From Pacificoceanicola onchidii (lineage in GTDB: Bacteria; Pseudomonadota; Alphaproteobacteria; Rhodobacterales; Rhodobacteraceae): a stretch of 64,000 nt of DNA. The position numbers and the translations under genes are program-made. A model generated the notes under the pieces. It ran no database searches, had not been told where the DNA came from, and was given only the letters and a program-made list of their open reading frames with translations. Positions 15,302-24,146 of the stretch are shown piece after piece. Where the stretch lies: contig NZ_SRXY01000001.1 of assembly GCF_004804335.1 (NCBI RefSeq), positions 1 through 64,000 of the forward strand. Direction: 5' to 3'. Within the stretch, counting starts at the first letter, position 1. Each line of letters begins with the position of its first letter.

Positions 15302-17573
15302 CCTTCAACATCTCCCACACCCGCATCGGGGTGAATGGCATATCAACCTGTTTGATCCCCCGCGCCCACAGCGCGTCCTGAACCGCATTGCCCATGGCCG
15401 CCATTGCGCCCACGGTGCCCGCCTCACCGCACCCTTTCATGCCCATGGCATTGGCGGTGGAGGGGACCGGCTCTGTTTCAAACCCGATCATGGGCATTAT
15501 ATCGGCACGGGGCATGGCGTAATCCATGAACGTTGCCGTGAGCAATTGGCCGTCCTCGTCATAGACCACCCGCTCGACCAAAGCCTGCCCCAGACCCTGC
15601 GCAACCCCGCCATGCACCTGCCCCTCGGCCAGCATCGGATTGATAAGGTTTCCGAAATCATCAACCACCGTGTAGCGCTCGCAGGTGACAGAGCCGGTTT
15701 CGGGGTCAATTTCCACTTCCGCGAAATGCGCACCATTGGGGAAGCTGCGCGCGGGAAGTTGATCGCGCGCGCGCCAGATCAACAGATCCTCGCGCCCGGC
15801 CTCCCGCGCCATCTGCGCGGCTTCCAGCATGGTCGGTGACAGGTTCGAACCATCGGCGCGGAAGCGTTCGTCGTCAAAAGAGACCTCGCCCGCCGCAACG
15901 CCCATTTCATCGGCCAGAAAGGCGGAGAAGCCTTCGATCATCTCGCCAACGGCCTTCAGCGTGACGTTGGTCTGCACGGTGACAGAGCGCGACCCGCCGG
16001 TGCCGCCGCCCGATGCAATCAGGTCGGAATCGCCCTGCACCACCGTGATCCGATCCGCCGGGATGCCGGTCTGGTCAGACAGGAACTGTGCATAGACCGT
16101 CTCATGGCCCTGCCCGTTCGACTGTGTTCCGACATAGATCAAAGCGCCGCCGCCTTCCGTAAACTCTACCTGCACGCCTTCGCTAGGATCGCCCAGAATA
16201 CTTTCGATATAGTAACACAGGCCCAATCCGCGCAGTTTGCCCTGCGCCTCCGATGCGCTGCGGCGGGCGGCAAACCCGGCCAGATCGGCGCTCTCTTCCG
16301 CATGGCTCAGCACGCGCGGGAAATCACCGACATCATAGGTCTCGCCCGTAACGGTCTTGTATGGGAACTCCTTGACGAAATTGAGGCGGCGCAGCTCCTG
16401 CGGGTCCATCTCCAGCTCGCGCGCCGCGCGGTCCATCATCCGCTCCAGCACGTAAATCGCCTCGGGCCGCCCCGCACCGCGATAGGCATCGACCTGCGCG
16501 GTGTTGGTGAAAATCCCCTCGCAGCGCAGATAGGCCGTCTGGATGTCGTAGACACCGGTCAGCACGCGGGCAAAGAGGTTGGTCTGGATCGCCTGCGCGA
16601 AATTCGAGCAATAGGCCCCGAGATTACAGATATTGTGCACCCGGTAGGCAGTGATCTTGCCCGCCTCGTCAAAGCCCAGTTCGGCCAGCGAGACCAGATC
16701 GCGGCCCGCGTTGTCCGACAACATCGCCTCCGTGCGGTCCGACATCCAGCGCACCGGACGCCCCAGCATCCGCGCCGCCAGCGGCACGGTGAAATACTCA
16801 GGGTATGGCATGGCCTTCATGCCGAAACCGCCGCCCACATCCGGGTTGGTCACGCGGATCATCTCCGGCTCCAGCCCAAAGACGCGGCCCAGCTCGCCCT
16901 TCATCCCCCAGACGCCCTGCCCGTTGAAAGACAGATGCACCCGGCCCTCCTGCCATTCGGCAAAACAGCCGCGCGGCTCCATGGAATTGACGATGATCCG
17001 GTTGTCATCCACCTCCAGCCGCACCACCCGCGCGGAGTTCTCCAGCGCGATATGCGTCGCCTCCGCATCGCCAATGGCCCAGTCAAAGGCGCGGTTCTTC
17101 GGGGCCTCGATGGGGTAGATCGGATCGCCCAGCGGGGCCAGCCCCATGTGCACCGGCAGGTCTTCGTACTCAAACTCGATCAGCTCCGCCGCATCCCTCG
17201 CCTGCTCCATGCTCTCGGCGACGATCAGCGCAATCGGCTCACCGACAAAGCGCACGCGCCCTTCGGCAAGGAACGGGCGGCGCGGATTTGCCCCCTTGCT
17301 GCCGTCGCGGTTGGGCATGACGGTGTAGCTCATCGCCTCCGTGATCCCTTCGGCGGCCAGCGTTTCCGAGGTCATCACCAGATGCACACCCTCCGCCGCT
17401 TCGGCGTCTTCGGTGCCGATGGCCTTGATCTCCGCATGGGCCACGGGCGAGCGATAGACATAGGCGTGCAGCGCCCCGCCCGGGGTGATGTCATCGACAT
17501 ACCGCCCCTGCCCGGTGAGAAAGCGGGTGTCTTCAACCCGTGTGACTGACTGGCTTTTTCCGAACTTGTCCAT
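15279..17573 (-). CDS. Xanthine dehydrogenase family molybdopterin-binding large subunit (CoxL form II type)
   Basis: 764 residues, normal for the large subunit. Domains in order are the Ald_Xan_dh_C a/b hammerhead (residues about 20-130) and two MoCoBD domains. The active-site loop is AYRGAGR at residues 363-369, the form II pattern, rather than the AYRCSFR of true CO dehydrogenase. The conserved Glu is in GCGEAGTVGA near the end. The enzyme would hydroxylate an aldehyde or heterocycle. The medium (FAD) and small (2Fe-2S) subunits normally needed are not adjacent, so this is an orphan large subunit in the window. A DUF2235 gene overlaps downstream. Confidence 0.88.
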   Translation of the reverse strand: MDKFGKSQSVTRVEDTRFLTGQGRYVDDITPGGALHAYVYRSPVAHAEIKAIGTEDAEAAEGVHLVMTSETLAAEGITEAMSYTVMPNRDGSKGANPRRPFLAEGRVRFVGEPIALIVAESMEQARDAAELIEFEYEDLPVHMGLAPLGDPIYPIEAPKNRAFDWAIGDAEATHIALENSARVVRLEVDDNRIIVNSMEPRGCFAEWQEGRVHLSFNGQGVWGMKGELGRVFGLEPEMIRVTNPDVGGGFGMKAMPYPEYFTVPLAARMLGRPVRWMSDRTEAMLSDNAGRDLVSLAELGFDEAGKITAYRVHNICNLGAYCSNFAQAIQTNLFARVLTGVYDIQTAYLRCEGIFTNTAQVDAYRGAGRPEAIYVLERMMDRAARELEMDPQELRRLNFVKEFPYKTVTGETYDVGDFPRVLSHAEESADLAGFAARRSASEAQGKLRGLGLCYYIESILGDPSEGVQVEFTEGGGALIYVGTQSNGQGHETVYAQFLSDQTGIPADRITVVQGDSDLIASGGGTGGSRSVTVQTNVTLKAVGEMIEGFSAFLADEMGVAAGEVSFDDERFRADGSNLSPTMLEAAQMAREAGREDLLIWRARDQLPARSFPNGAHFAEVEIDPETGSVTCERYTVVDDFGNLINPMLAEGQVHGGVAQGLGQALVERVVYDEDGQLLTATFMDYAMPRADIMPMIGFETEPVPSTANAMGMKGCGEAGTVGAMAAMGNAVQDALWARGIKQVDMPFTPMRVWEMLKDAPNAAE

Positions 17574-17663
17574 GGCGTGCCTTTGAGACTGGGTGCGCTT
17601 TGGAGCAAAGAGTAGAGGTTGCCACGGCGGTGTCCAGCGGGTTCGGCGCCTCGGGTCAGGACG

Positions 17664-18779
17664 CTAGCCCGTCACAACCACTTGTGCGCGGCCGTATCCG
17701 TTGAATCCGGTGGCAAGGCAGAGGCTGTAGGCCCCCATGCCGCGGATCACCAGACGGTCCCCCGCCGCAAGGTCCTGTGGCAGGGGCAGCGGCTCCGGCA
17801 GCCGGTCAAGGCTGTCGCAGGTCGGCCCAAAGACAACGCGCGGCGCGCGCGGGCCGCTCCGGGGCATGCCGTCCGGGTCAAGCGCCGTGATACGCTCCGG
17901 CGCGGGCAGATCGCGCCACTCCATCAGCGCGCCATAAAGCCCGTCCGACAGGAACACACCCTCCTCGCAAAGCGCCTTGACCCCGAGCACAAGCGTGAAG
18001 CTTTCGGAGACCATCGCCCGGCCCGGCTCGCAAACAAGCTTTGGCGCGCCGCGCCCGAAGGACGCGGCCACGGCGGTTTCGATTGCGGCAAAGACAGCCT
18101 GCAGATCCGGTGCAACGCCGCGATTGGCGGCAAACCCGCCGCCCACGTTCAGCCGTTCGAGCTTTATCCCGGCCGCTTCGGCAATCTCTGCCGCGGCCGC
18201 GATATAGCGCCGCCACGGCTCGGGATCGTCACATTGCGTGCCGGGATGGAAGGTGATCGACGCCCGCGCGCCGCGTCCCTCGACCGCGCGCAGGAGGGCC
18301 TGCGCCAGCTCCGGCTCCGCGCCGAATTTCGAGCCAAAATCATAAGCCGCGCCTTTCACGGGCAGCTTGATGCGCACGGCAATTTCCTGCCCCATGATCT
18401 CGCCCAGCTTGTCCAGCTCGCTGATCCGGTCGATGCTCCAGGAGGTGATGCCAAAGCGCTTTGCCGCCGCGATCTCCGCCGCGCTGCGCACCGGGTTGTG
18501 GTAATGCAGCCGCGCCTCGGGACAGACCGCACGCACCGCCCGCATTTCATCGACCGAGGCCACGTCAAAGGCGCGCATGCCCGCCTGACACAGCGTGCGG
18601 AGCACATGGCGCTCCGGGTTGGCCTTGACCGCAAAGGTCACCTCTCCGGAAAAAGCCGTCTCAAACTGGCGGAATGTTCGGATCAGCGCGGCGGGGGAGA
18701 AGAGATAGACCGGCCTGTCCGGCTCGGTCCCGGCCAGAACCTCGGCCAAATCAAACGGAAAATCCGGGTGAATACCCAT
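17664..18779 (-). CDS. Ornithine decarboxylase-like PLP enzyme
   Basis: 371 residues, fold type III decarboxylase. Lys52 in FAVKANP binds pyridoxal phosphate; the HYHNPVRS, SITFHPGTQC and LNVGGGFA motifs and the CEPGRA phosphate site follow. The GPTCDSLD motif with Cys321 is the signature of ornithine decarboxylases, which make putrescine. Ornithine as substrate is the best guess; related carboxynorspermidine or lysine decarboxylases are possible. An Lrp/AsnC regulator gene is divergent, 125 bases away, and probably controls it. Confidence 0.85.
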   Translation of the reverse strand: MGIHPDFPFDLAEVLAGTEPDRPVYLFSPAALIRTFRQFETAFSGEVTFAVKANPERHVLRTLCQAGMRAFDVASVDEMRAVRAVCPEARLHYHNPVRSAAEIAAAKRFGITSWSIDRISELDKLGEIMGQEIAVRIKLPVKGAAYDFGSKFGAEPELAQALLRAVEGRGARASITFHPGTQCDDPEPWRRYIAAAAEIAEAAGIKLERLNVGGGFAANRGVAPDLQAVFAAIETAVAASFGRGAPKLVCEPGRAMVSESFTLVLGVKALCEEGVFLSDGLYGALMEWRDLPAPERITALDPDGMPRSGPRAPRVVFGPTCDSLDRLPEPLPLPQDLAAGDRLVIRGMGAYSLCLATGFNGYGRAQVVVTG

Positions 18780-18904
18780 CGCGCGCGTCTCCTGCTCTTT
18801 TGTTTTTTGCGTTTCCGCTATCCAGCTTGCGCAAAGACCGCTACGATTTCACGTGTCAGAATGACGAATTGACTCATTGGATTGCCCAAATCGGCGAGAG
18901 AGAC

Positions 18905-19336
18905 ATGCAAATCGACGAAACCGATCAGGCGCTGATCGCGCTCCTCTCCGACAACGCCCGCCTGCCGGTGGCCGATCTGGCCCGGCAGCTTGGCATTGCG
19001 CGCACCACGGTTCAGGCGCGGATCGAACGGCTTCTGGCAAAGGGGGCGCTGGAGGGGTTCACCGTGCGGCGCGGCCCCGGCCTGCGCGCGCCTTTGCGGG
19101 CCACGGTGCTTGTCTCCATCGCGCCGCGCGCCGGGGCGCAGGTGCTGTCGCGGCTCAAAACCATGCCGGTGGTGGAAGAGGTGCACACCACCTCGGGGCG
19201 GGTGGACATGATCGTCACGCTCTCGGCGCAAAGCACCGAGGAACTGGACGAAACACTGGACCGGATCGGGGCGGTGGAAGGTGTGAAAAGCTCGGAGAGC
19301 CTCATTCACCTCAGCACCAAGATTCAGCGCGGGTGA
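18905..19336 (+). CDS. Lrp/AsnC family transcriptional regulator
   Basis: 143 residues. The N-terminal winged helix reads IDETDQALIALLSDNARLPV then ADLARQLGIARTTVQARI. The C-terminal RAM/AsnC ligand domain has the pattern VVEEVHTTSGRVDMIV. Amino-acid binding is typical of the family. The ATG at 18905 is preceded by GAGAGA, and the open frame upstream is ignored. It is divergent from ornithine decarboxylase, so control of that gene by an amino acid is likely. Confidence 0.9.
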   Translation: MQIDETDQALIALLSDNARLPVADLARQLGIARTTVQARIERLLAKGALEGFTVRRGPGLRAPLRATVLVSIAPRAGAQVLSRLKTMPVVEEVHTTSGRVDMIVTLSAQSTEELDETLDRIGAVEGVKSSESLIHLSTKIQRG

Positions 19337-19408
19337 AAATTTTGCCGGGACAAAATTTTACTCGGGGCGTTGCCCCGGACCCCAAGGTATTTTTAGCCCA
19401 AAGAAACC
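19336..19408. repeat. Composite intergenic repeat
   Basis: Three parts in order: hairpin AAAATTTTG-CCGGGA-CAAAATTTT (19336-19359), hairpin CGGGGC-GTT-GCCCCG (19363-19377, with overlap of the loop), and a tail GGTATTTTTAGCCCAAAG ending AAACC (19386-19408). The second and third parts recur at 46625-46689. It starts at the Lrp stop codon and may act as a two-way terminator against yciB. Confidence 0.6.
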
Positions 19409-19412
19409 GGGA

Positions 19413-20027
19413 TCAGGCGGCGCTGTCTTCTTCGTCTTCTTCGATGCCGTAGGTCTTGAACAGGCCAGCCTGGGTGATGAAGAAGAGGATGATGGCTGCC
19501 GTGAGGCCGAAGGTTTTGAAATAGACCCAGATTTCCGTCGACATCGTGCGCCAGATGATCTCGTTGAGCGCTGCGAGGCCGAAGAAGAGCATCATCACGC
19601 GTTTTGTCAGGATCATCCAGCCTTCGTCCTGAAGCGGCATGACTCCTTCCATGACCGCACGCAGCCAGCTTTTGCCGCGCATGAGGCCGATCGCCAGAGC
19701 GCCGCCGAAGAGCACGTAGATCAGCGTGGGTTTCATCTTGAAGAAGCGGTCATCGTTGAGCCAGACCGACAGCCCGCCGAAGACAACGATCAGCACCGCC
19801 GTGACCGCCTGCATGCGGCTGAGGTGGCCGGTGAGTTTCCAAAGAATGCCGGTGGCGATCAGGAAAACCGGGATGAAGGCGGCAGTGACCACGATGAAGC
19901 CTTCGTAATCGGTGCCCCCAAAGGTGAAGACCTCGTCCTTGAGCCAGAGATAGGCGCCGAAGAAGGCCAGAACCGGGCCCATTTCGAGCGTGGTTTTCAG
20001 GCCGGGGCTGATTTCTTTTTGCGACAT
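19413..20027 (-). CDS. yciB: Inner-membrane septation protein A (IspZ/YciB family)
   Basis: 204 residues with five to six membrane helices. The family motifs LKTTLEMGPVLAFFGAYL, KPTLIYVLFGGALAIGL and ALNEIIWRTMSTEIWVYFKT are all present. YciB takes part in cell envelope maintenance and septation. The start ATG follows AAAGGAGCC. It is followed closely downstream by nothing on its strand and preceded by the DMT transporter gene (31 bases), which it may share a transcript with. Confidence 0.9.
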   Translation of the reverse strand: MSQKEISPGLKTTLEMGPVLAFFGAYLWLKDEVFTFGGTDYEGFIVVTAAFIPVFLIATGILWKLTGHLSRMQAVTAVLIVVFGGLSVWLNDDRFFKMKPTLIYVLFGGALAIGLMRGKSWLRAVMEGVMPLQDEGWMILTKRVMMLFFGLAALNEIIWRTMSTEIWVYFKTFGLTAAIILFFITQAGLFKTYGIEEDEEDSAA

Positions 20028-20058
20028 GTCAGGCTCCTTTGGACCTCAGATAGGGCGT

Positions 20059-20961
20059 TCAGCCGCCAAACTCAACGATCACCGCGCCCAGCGCGATCAA
20101 AGCCATGAGAGCGACGCGGCGCGGGCCGACGGTTTCCTTCAGCGCCAGCCAGCCGATGAGGGCGGCAAAGACCGTGGAGGTCTCGCGCAGGACCGCCGCC
20201 TCGCCCACCTTGTCGAGCCGCGTGGCGAGCATGATGCCGCCAAAGCTGGCGTAGGCGATAAGCCCGCCGATCACCCCGCGCGAGAGCAAGGGGCCAAGCG
20301 CCGGAGGGTGAGACATCGTGCGATAGCGCAGGGCCGCCACAATCGGGATGGCGATCCCGTCGATCATGAAAAACCAGGCAAGGAAGGTGAACGGGTTGGC
20401 CGTGGCGCGGATGCCGTATGCGTCATAGGTCGTGTAGAGCGCGACAAACAGCCCGGTGGCAAAAGCAAAGCCCAGCGCCGGGAGCAGGGTTTCGCGACCC
20501 AGGGTCAGCGTTCGGTAATTGTAGAGCGCGAGGCCGAAGATCCCCGCCAGCAGCGTGGCGACACCGGCCCATTGCACCGCGTTGAAATGCTCATGAAAGA
20601 TCAGGCTGGCCCCGATCACCGCAAACAGCGGCCCGGTGCCGCGCACCACCGGGTAAACCACCGTATAAGCGCCGCGGGTGTAGGCCATGGCCTGAAGGAT
20701 CTTGTAGATCGTATGGATGACAAAAGCCCCGGCAAAGATCACCCACATATGCGGCTCTGGCCATGGCACCACAAAGAGCGCAAAAGGCGCGGCCATCAGG
20801 CCGTAGGAGGCATCAATTGCCCCGCGCGAGAGCCAGGGATCGTGCCGCCCCTTTTGCAGCGCGCCAAAGGCGGCGTGCAGAAAGGCGGCCATGAGCGCGA
20901 GGCCAAGGGCCACATGGTGGCCGGTCTCGGTGCCTTCGATGGAGATCAGCCAATCGGTCAT
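20059..20961 (-). CDS. EamA/DMT family transporter
   Basis: 300 residues with ten predicted membrane helices in two EamA-like repeats. The second repeat contains VLRETSTVFAALIGWLALKE, the classic EamA ending, and a final VALMALIALGAVIV helix. The start is set at MTDWLISIEG at 20961; the frame is open upstream but with non-membrane, low-complexity sequence. Substrate unknown; relatives move amino acids, sugars or other small metabolites. Confidence 0.85.
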   Translation of the reverse strand: MTDWLISIEGTETGHHVALGLALMAAFLHAAFGALQKGRHDPWLSRGAIDASYGLMAAPFALFVVPWPEPHMWVIFAGAFVIHTIYKILQAMAYTRGAYTVVYPVVRGTGPLFAVIGASLIFHEHFNAVQWAGVATLLAGIFGLALYNYRTLTLGRETLLPALGFAFATGLFVALYTTYDAYGIRATANPFTFLAWFFMIDGIAIPIVAALRYRTMSHPPALGPLLSRGVIGGLIAYASFGGIMLATRLDKVGEAAVLRETSTVFAALIGWLALKETVGPRRVALMALIALGAVIVEFGG

Positions 20962-21665
20962 GGACCGGCTTTGGCGGATGCGGCGATCAGATGCAAGCAC
21001 CTGCGCCCGCCGCCGGAGTGCTCCGGGGCGGGGCCGGGCCATTTGGCCCGAGGGAGGAAAAAGAGGCGGCCGCCTGAAGTTGCGGACCTTTTCGCGGGGG
21101 GGTGGCCCCCGTGCCCATCCTGCGGCGTCACCCGCAGGCTCATTTCTACGGAATCGCGATCCCGCTGTGAGACGGGACAAGATCCTTGGCACGTTTGTGC
21201 AAAACCCCGGATCAAAAAACGCAGTCAGGCTGTCGCCGATCCGCGCGTATTTTGATGCTGGTTTGTTAGGGCTTGCGCCAAACGCTTGCTGTGGTCGACC
21301 GGGGAGAAAACTGCAGGATCGGAGTTAGGAAAACCTTGCGGTACCGTGCGGTGGGGGTTGGCGGGCTCAGAATGGGTGTTCGGTGTGCGGGCGAAACGGG
21401 GCGATCACGGGTAACGCATATGGCTTCTGCGGACGTTGAGCAAAGCGCGTCCCGAACCTGACCCGGGACCTCCCGGTCAATGCACGATCCGGGCCATCAT
21501 GCTGGAAGCATGTCTCCGACATGACGGGCCGTGGCGTGGCGCCCTTCGGGTTGGATTCCGCGCTGGGGCGCCGGGGACGGAAGCCTTTCAGACATGTCAT
21601 TTTCGAAACAAAACGCCACGCCAGTTCAAGAACACCCGAGTTAGCCCCGCGCCCACAGGTCTGCG
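20962..21665. other. Gene-poor 704 base stretch
   Basis: No credible gene is seen. The short open frames on both strands have no ribosome sites and read as GC-rich repeat sequence. The stretch holds a hairpin cluster at about 21463-21525 (CATGC-TGGAA-GCATG overlapping CATGTC-TCC-GACATG) and, at 21523-21563, a shortened relative of the 166 bp foldback repeat. Confidence 0.6.
21523..21563. repeat. Internally deleted relative of the 166 bp foldback repeat
   Basis: GACGGGCCGTGGCGTGGCG (21523-21541) and TTGGATTCCGCGC (21551-21563) match the two ends of the reverse complement of the repeat at 61641-61806, with the middle replaced by CCCTTCGGG. The match is short, so the kinship is probable rather than proven. 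Confidence 0.45.
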
Positions 21666-22190
21666 TCAGCCGCTGTGCGTCCCCCGGATCGGGTAATCAT
21701 TGTCCAGTACGTATTTGATCCGCGACGGCAGGCGCTCCAGTTCCGGCCGCAGGAACGGCGCGTTGGAGATGTCGACCATGTGCAGATTGCCCTCCGGGTT
21801 GATCAGGAACAACCCCGGCTCCGCGAAAGGACGATCGGTCTCCTGCGGCGAGCGCGGATCGGAGATGTAAAGGCCAAGGGTCTGCATCTGATCCGGCGTC
21901 AGGCCGAACCCAAGCGGCACGGTCACGCCCAGATCGGCCTTGAGTTTGCGCGCCTTGGCTTCGGTGTCGGCGGAGATGGCGGCCACTTCGATGCCCATCC
22001 CGGCAAACTCGGACTGCTTCGGCTCCAGATCACTCAGGTACTGGCGGCAGATCGGGCAATGGATGCCGCGATAGACAAAGATCAGCTGCCAGCCCGGCTG
22101 CTCCGGACGGCCCAGAGTGATCGTGCCGCCTCCAAGGCGGGCAACGTCGGTGACGGGAAACGGTTGGGCGGAGGAGAGAGCGTGCGGCAT
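21666..22190 (-). CDS. Peroxiredoxin-like (AhpC/TSA) protein
   Basis: 174 residues with a thioredoxin fold of the AhpC/TSA type. The peroxidatic region is YRGIHCPICRQYLSDLE, with a CxxC in place of the common PxxxTxxC, as in the peroxiredoxin-like family. The later GLFLINPEGNLHMVDISN is also characteristic. It probably reduces peroxides or acts as a thiol oxidoreductase. The ATG at 22190 is chosen as it follows a plausible ribosome site; the frame continues upstream to 22268. It lies downstream of the alkane hydroxylase gene, 81 bases away, and may share its transcript. Confidence 0.8.
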   Translation of the reverse strand: MPHALSSAQPFPVTDVARLGGGTITLGRPEQPGWQLIFVYRGIHCPICRQYLSDLEPKQSEFAGMGIEVAAISADTEAKARKLKADLGVTVPLGFGLTPDQMQTLGLYISDPRSPQETDRPFAEPGLFLINPEGNLHMVDISNAPFLRPELERLPSRIKYVLDNDYPIRGTHSG

Positions 22191-22271
22191 GGGATGTCCT
22201 GTTCTGAAAAGCGCCTGAGGCCTGATTGGACCTGACAGGTGGCAAGGCGAAAGACCCTGCGCAACCACGCC

Positions 22272-23291
22272 TCACTCAGTCGTGAGCGGATCGGGCGTTG
22301 TCATCCAGTGCCGCGCCCGCCGGTCCATCATGCGCCGCCACAGAGGCGGCACCAGCGCGATCACCGCCATGACCGGCAGCGATTGCGGCAATACGGGCAT
22401 GGCCTCCCGGTCAAGATCCAGCCCCGGATAAGGCACAGAGGGCCGCGTGTGGTGGTCCGAATGGCGCGGCGCGTTGAGCATCAGGGCAGAGGAAAACCCA
22501 TGCGGACTGTTCCACGAATGATGCGGGCCAACCGGCTCCAGCCGACCGGCGACCTCTCGCCGCCGAAGCCCGTAATGTTGCACGTAATCAGACAGATAGA
22601 GCTGTATCTGCGCATAGGCCGCCAGCGCCAGAAGCCAGAACACCCCGGCCCCGCCGCCCATAACATAGGCCACGCCGAGGGAGGCCAACGCCCCGAGCCC
22701 ATAGCCGCGATACGGGTGCATGCCGCGCCCGCGCCGAAACCGCGTCTCGGCCCTGTACCCTTCGATCAGCTCCCCCCGCCAGGCGCGCAGCAGGAAACGC
22801 CAGAACCCCTCACCGGGGCGCGCGGAGTTGGGATCGCGGTCGGTGGCCGCATGCACATGATGCACCCGCACATGCGCCGAGGCGTGATGGCCAAAGAGCA
22901 CCGCCGAATAGACCGCCATCCCCAAAAGCCGCAGGCTGCGCGCAGATCGGTGGATCAACTCATGCGCATTCGAATTGCTCACCTGCCCAAGGAACAGCGC
23001 CAAAGCCACGAAGAGCACGCCCTTCTCCCAGATCGGCATGGCGCCAGCCAGCACCGCTATGCCGCCGTAAAGCAAGGGAAAATGTGCCAAAGCTAGCAAG
23101 ACCGCCAGCCCGTCCCCTGCGGGGAACTCCGCACCGGGGTGATCGGGAGCCGCCAGAGCCGTGATCTTGTCCATGAAGAAGGTGAACACGGTGATATAGA
23201 GCAAAGCGGCCACGGCCCAACCACCACCGAACGCCATCCCAAGCGCCAGCAGAATCACCATCCCCCATGTCACTCCCGCAAAACGCGCCAT
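22272..23291 (-). CDS. alkB: Alkane 1-monooxygenase (AlkB-like)
   Basis: 339 residues with six or so membrane helices and the di-iron histidine boxes of membrane fatty-acid-desaturase-like hydroxylases: NAHELIHRS, HVRVHHVHA and RHSDHHTRP. AlkB hydroxylates the terminal carbon of alkanes, using electrons from rubredoxin, which is not seen nearby. The NSPHGFSSALMLNAPRHSDHH region matches AlkB rather than desaturases. The ATG at 23291 has GATTGAGGCAGGG before it; an ATG at 23324 and a GTG at 23342 are in-frame alternatives. Confidence 0.85.
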   Translation of the reverse strand: MARFAGVTWGMVILLALGMAFGGGWAVAALLYITVFTFFMDKITALAAPDHPGAEFPAGDGLAVLLALAHFPLLYGGIAVLAGAMPIWEKGVLFVALALFLGQVSNSNAHELIHRSARSLRLLGMAVYSAVLFGHHASAHVRVHHVHAATDRDPNSARPGEGFWRFLLRAWRGELIEGYRAETRFRRGRGMHPYRGYGLGALASLGVAYVMGGGAGVFWLLALAAYAQIQLYLSDYVQHYGLRRREVAGRLEPVGPHHSWNSPHGFSSALMLNAPRHSDHHTRPSVPYPGLDLDREAMPVLPQSLPVMAVIALVPPLWRRMMDRRARHWMTTPDPLTTE

Positions 23292-23430
23292 GCCCTGCCT
23301 CAATCTCCCTACCGACCCTAACATATTAACCAATTTCGTCACGCTTCGGGCGAAACCGGCGCAACTCTAAGCCAAATCGGTTGCGAATTGATGAGCGCCG
23401 CCGATACTCAGGCCAAAATTCGGAGCCTTC

Positions 23431-24093
23431 ATGATCCCGCTGTCGCATTTTGATCTGCTCTGCGTCGCCATCTTTCTCGGCGGCGCGCTGGCCTACCCGC
23501 TCCTAAAAGCGCAAACGCTGACCCGGAGCATGGTCAAGACGCTGGCGATCCTCGCCCTCATTCCAATCGCGCTGAACCACGGCGCACCTGTCGTCGCTCT
23601 GGCCCTGCTGTTCTCCGCAATCGGCGATTGGTCCCTTTCCCGCCCCGGAAAACGCGCCTTTCTGATCGCTATGGTCACCTTCCTCTGCGCGCACCTCGTC
23701 TACATCGCCCTGTTCTGGCAGATCCTCGACACATATGGCGCGCCCCCCTGGCCAGACCGCCGCCACCGCGCGCTGATCATCCTCGGAGGGTTTGCCCTCT
23801 GGACCGGCTACCATGTGATCCGCGCTGCCGGAGACCTGCGCGTACCTGTCGCCCTCTACTGCGCCGCGATTGCCGCCATGGCCGTGCTTGGCGTGCAGAT
23901 GCCACAGACCGCCGCCGGAAAGCTGATCAGCGCCGGGGCAATCCTCTTCGTCATCTCCGATGCGCTGATCGGGCGCGAGACATTCCTGCGCAAATCCTTC
24001 CCGGGACAGCCCCTCCTCATCTGGATCACCTACTGCGCCGCGCAGGCCCTTCTGACCTACGGTTTACTCGCCCTGTTAAACGATAAAGCCTGA
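23431..24093 (+). CDS. YhhN family protein, probable lysoplasmalogenase
   Basis: 220 residues with about eight membrane helices. The family motifs LLFSAIGDWSLS and AILFVISDALIGRETF carry the conserved acidic residues of the YhhN/TMEM86 family, whose animal members hydrolyse the vinyl ether of lysoplasmalogens. Its bacterial substrate is less certain. The ATG follows GGAGCCTTC. It is divergent from the AlkB gene by 140 bases and converges with the transglycosylase gene. Confidence 0.82.
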   Translation: MIPLSHFDLLCVAIFLGGALAYPLLKAQTLTRSMVKTLAILALIPIALNHGAPVVALALLFSAIGDWSLSRPGKRAFLIAMVTFLCAHLVYIALFWQILDTYGAPPWPDRRHRALIILGGFALWTGYHVIRAAGDLRVPVALYCAAIAAMAVLGVQMPQTAAGKLISAGAILFVISDALIGRETFLRKSFPGQPLLIWITYCAAQALLTYGLLALLNDKA

Positions 24094-24101
24094 CCCGCCT
24101 G

Positions 24102-24123
24102 TTTCTTCTCTGTCAAAATATCC
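24102..24123. repeat. Short dispersed intergenic motif
   Basis: TTTCTTCTCTGTCAAAATAT followed by CC, the same motif as at 10747. It lies between converging genes, nine bases after the YhhN stop. Confidence 0.65.
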
Positions 24124-24146
24124 AAAATAACGCCGCAGTCGCCCGC

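Noticed and set aside
16104-17549. Long open frame (481 codons) on the plus strand
   Set aside because: It lies opposite the molybdenum hydroxylase large subunit, has no ribosome site, and its translation is arginine- and histidine-rich without motifs. It is the mirror of a GC-rich gene.
15279-17573. Carbon monoxide dehydrogenase large subunit
   Set aside because: The active-site loop is AYRGAGR (form II), not AYRCSFR, and the other Cox subunits are absent.
21367-21600. Short minus-strand open frame (77 codons) in the empty stretch
   Set aside because: It overlaps hairpin repeats, lacks a ribosome site and has arginine- and proline-rich sequence typical of repeat DNA read by chance.
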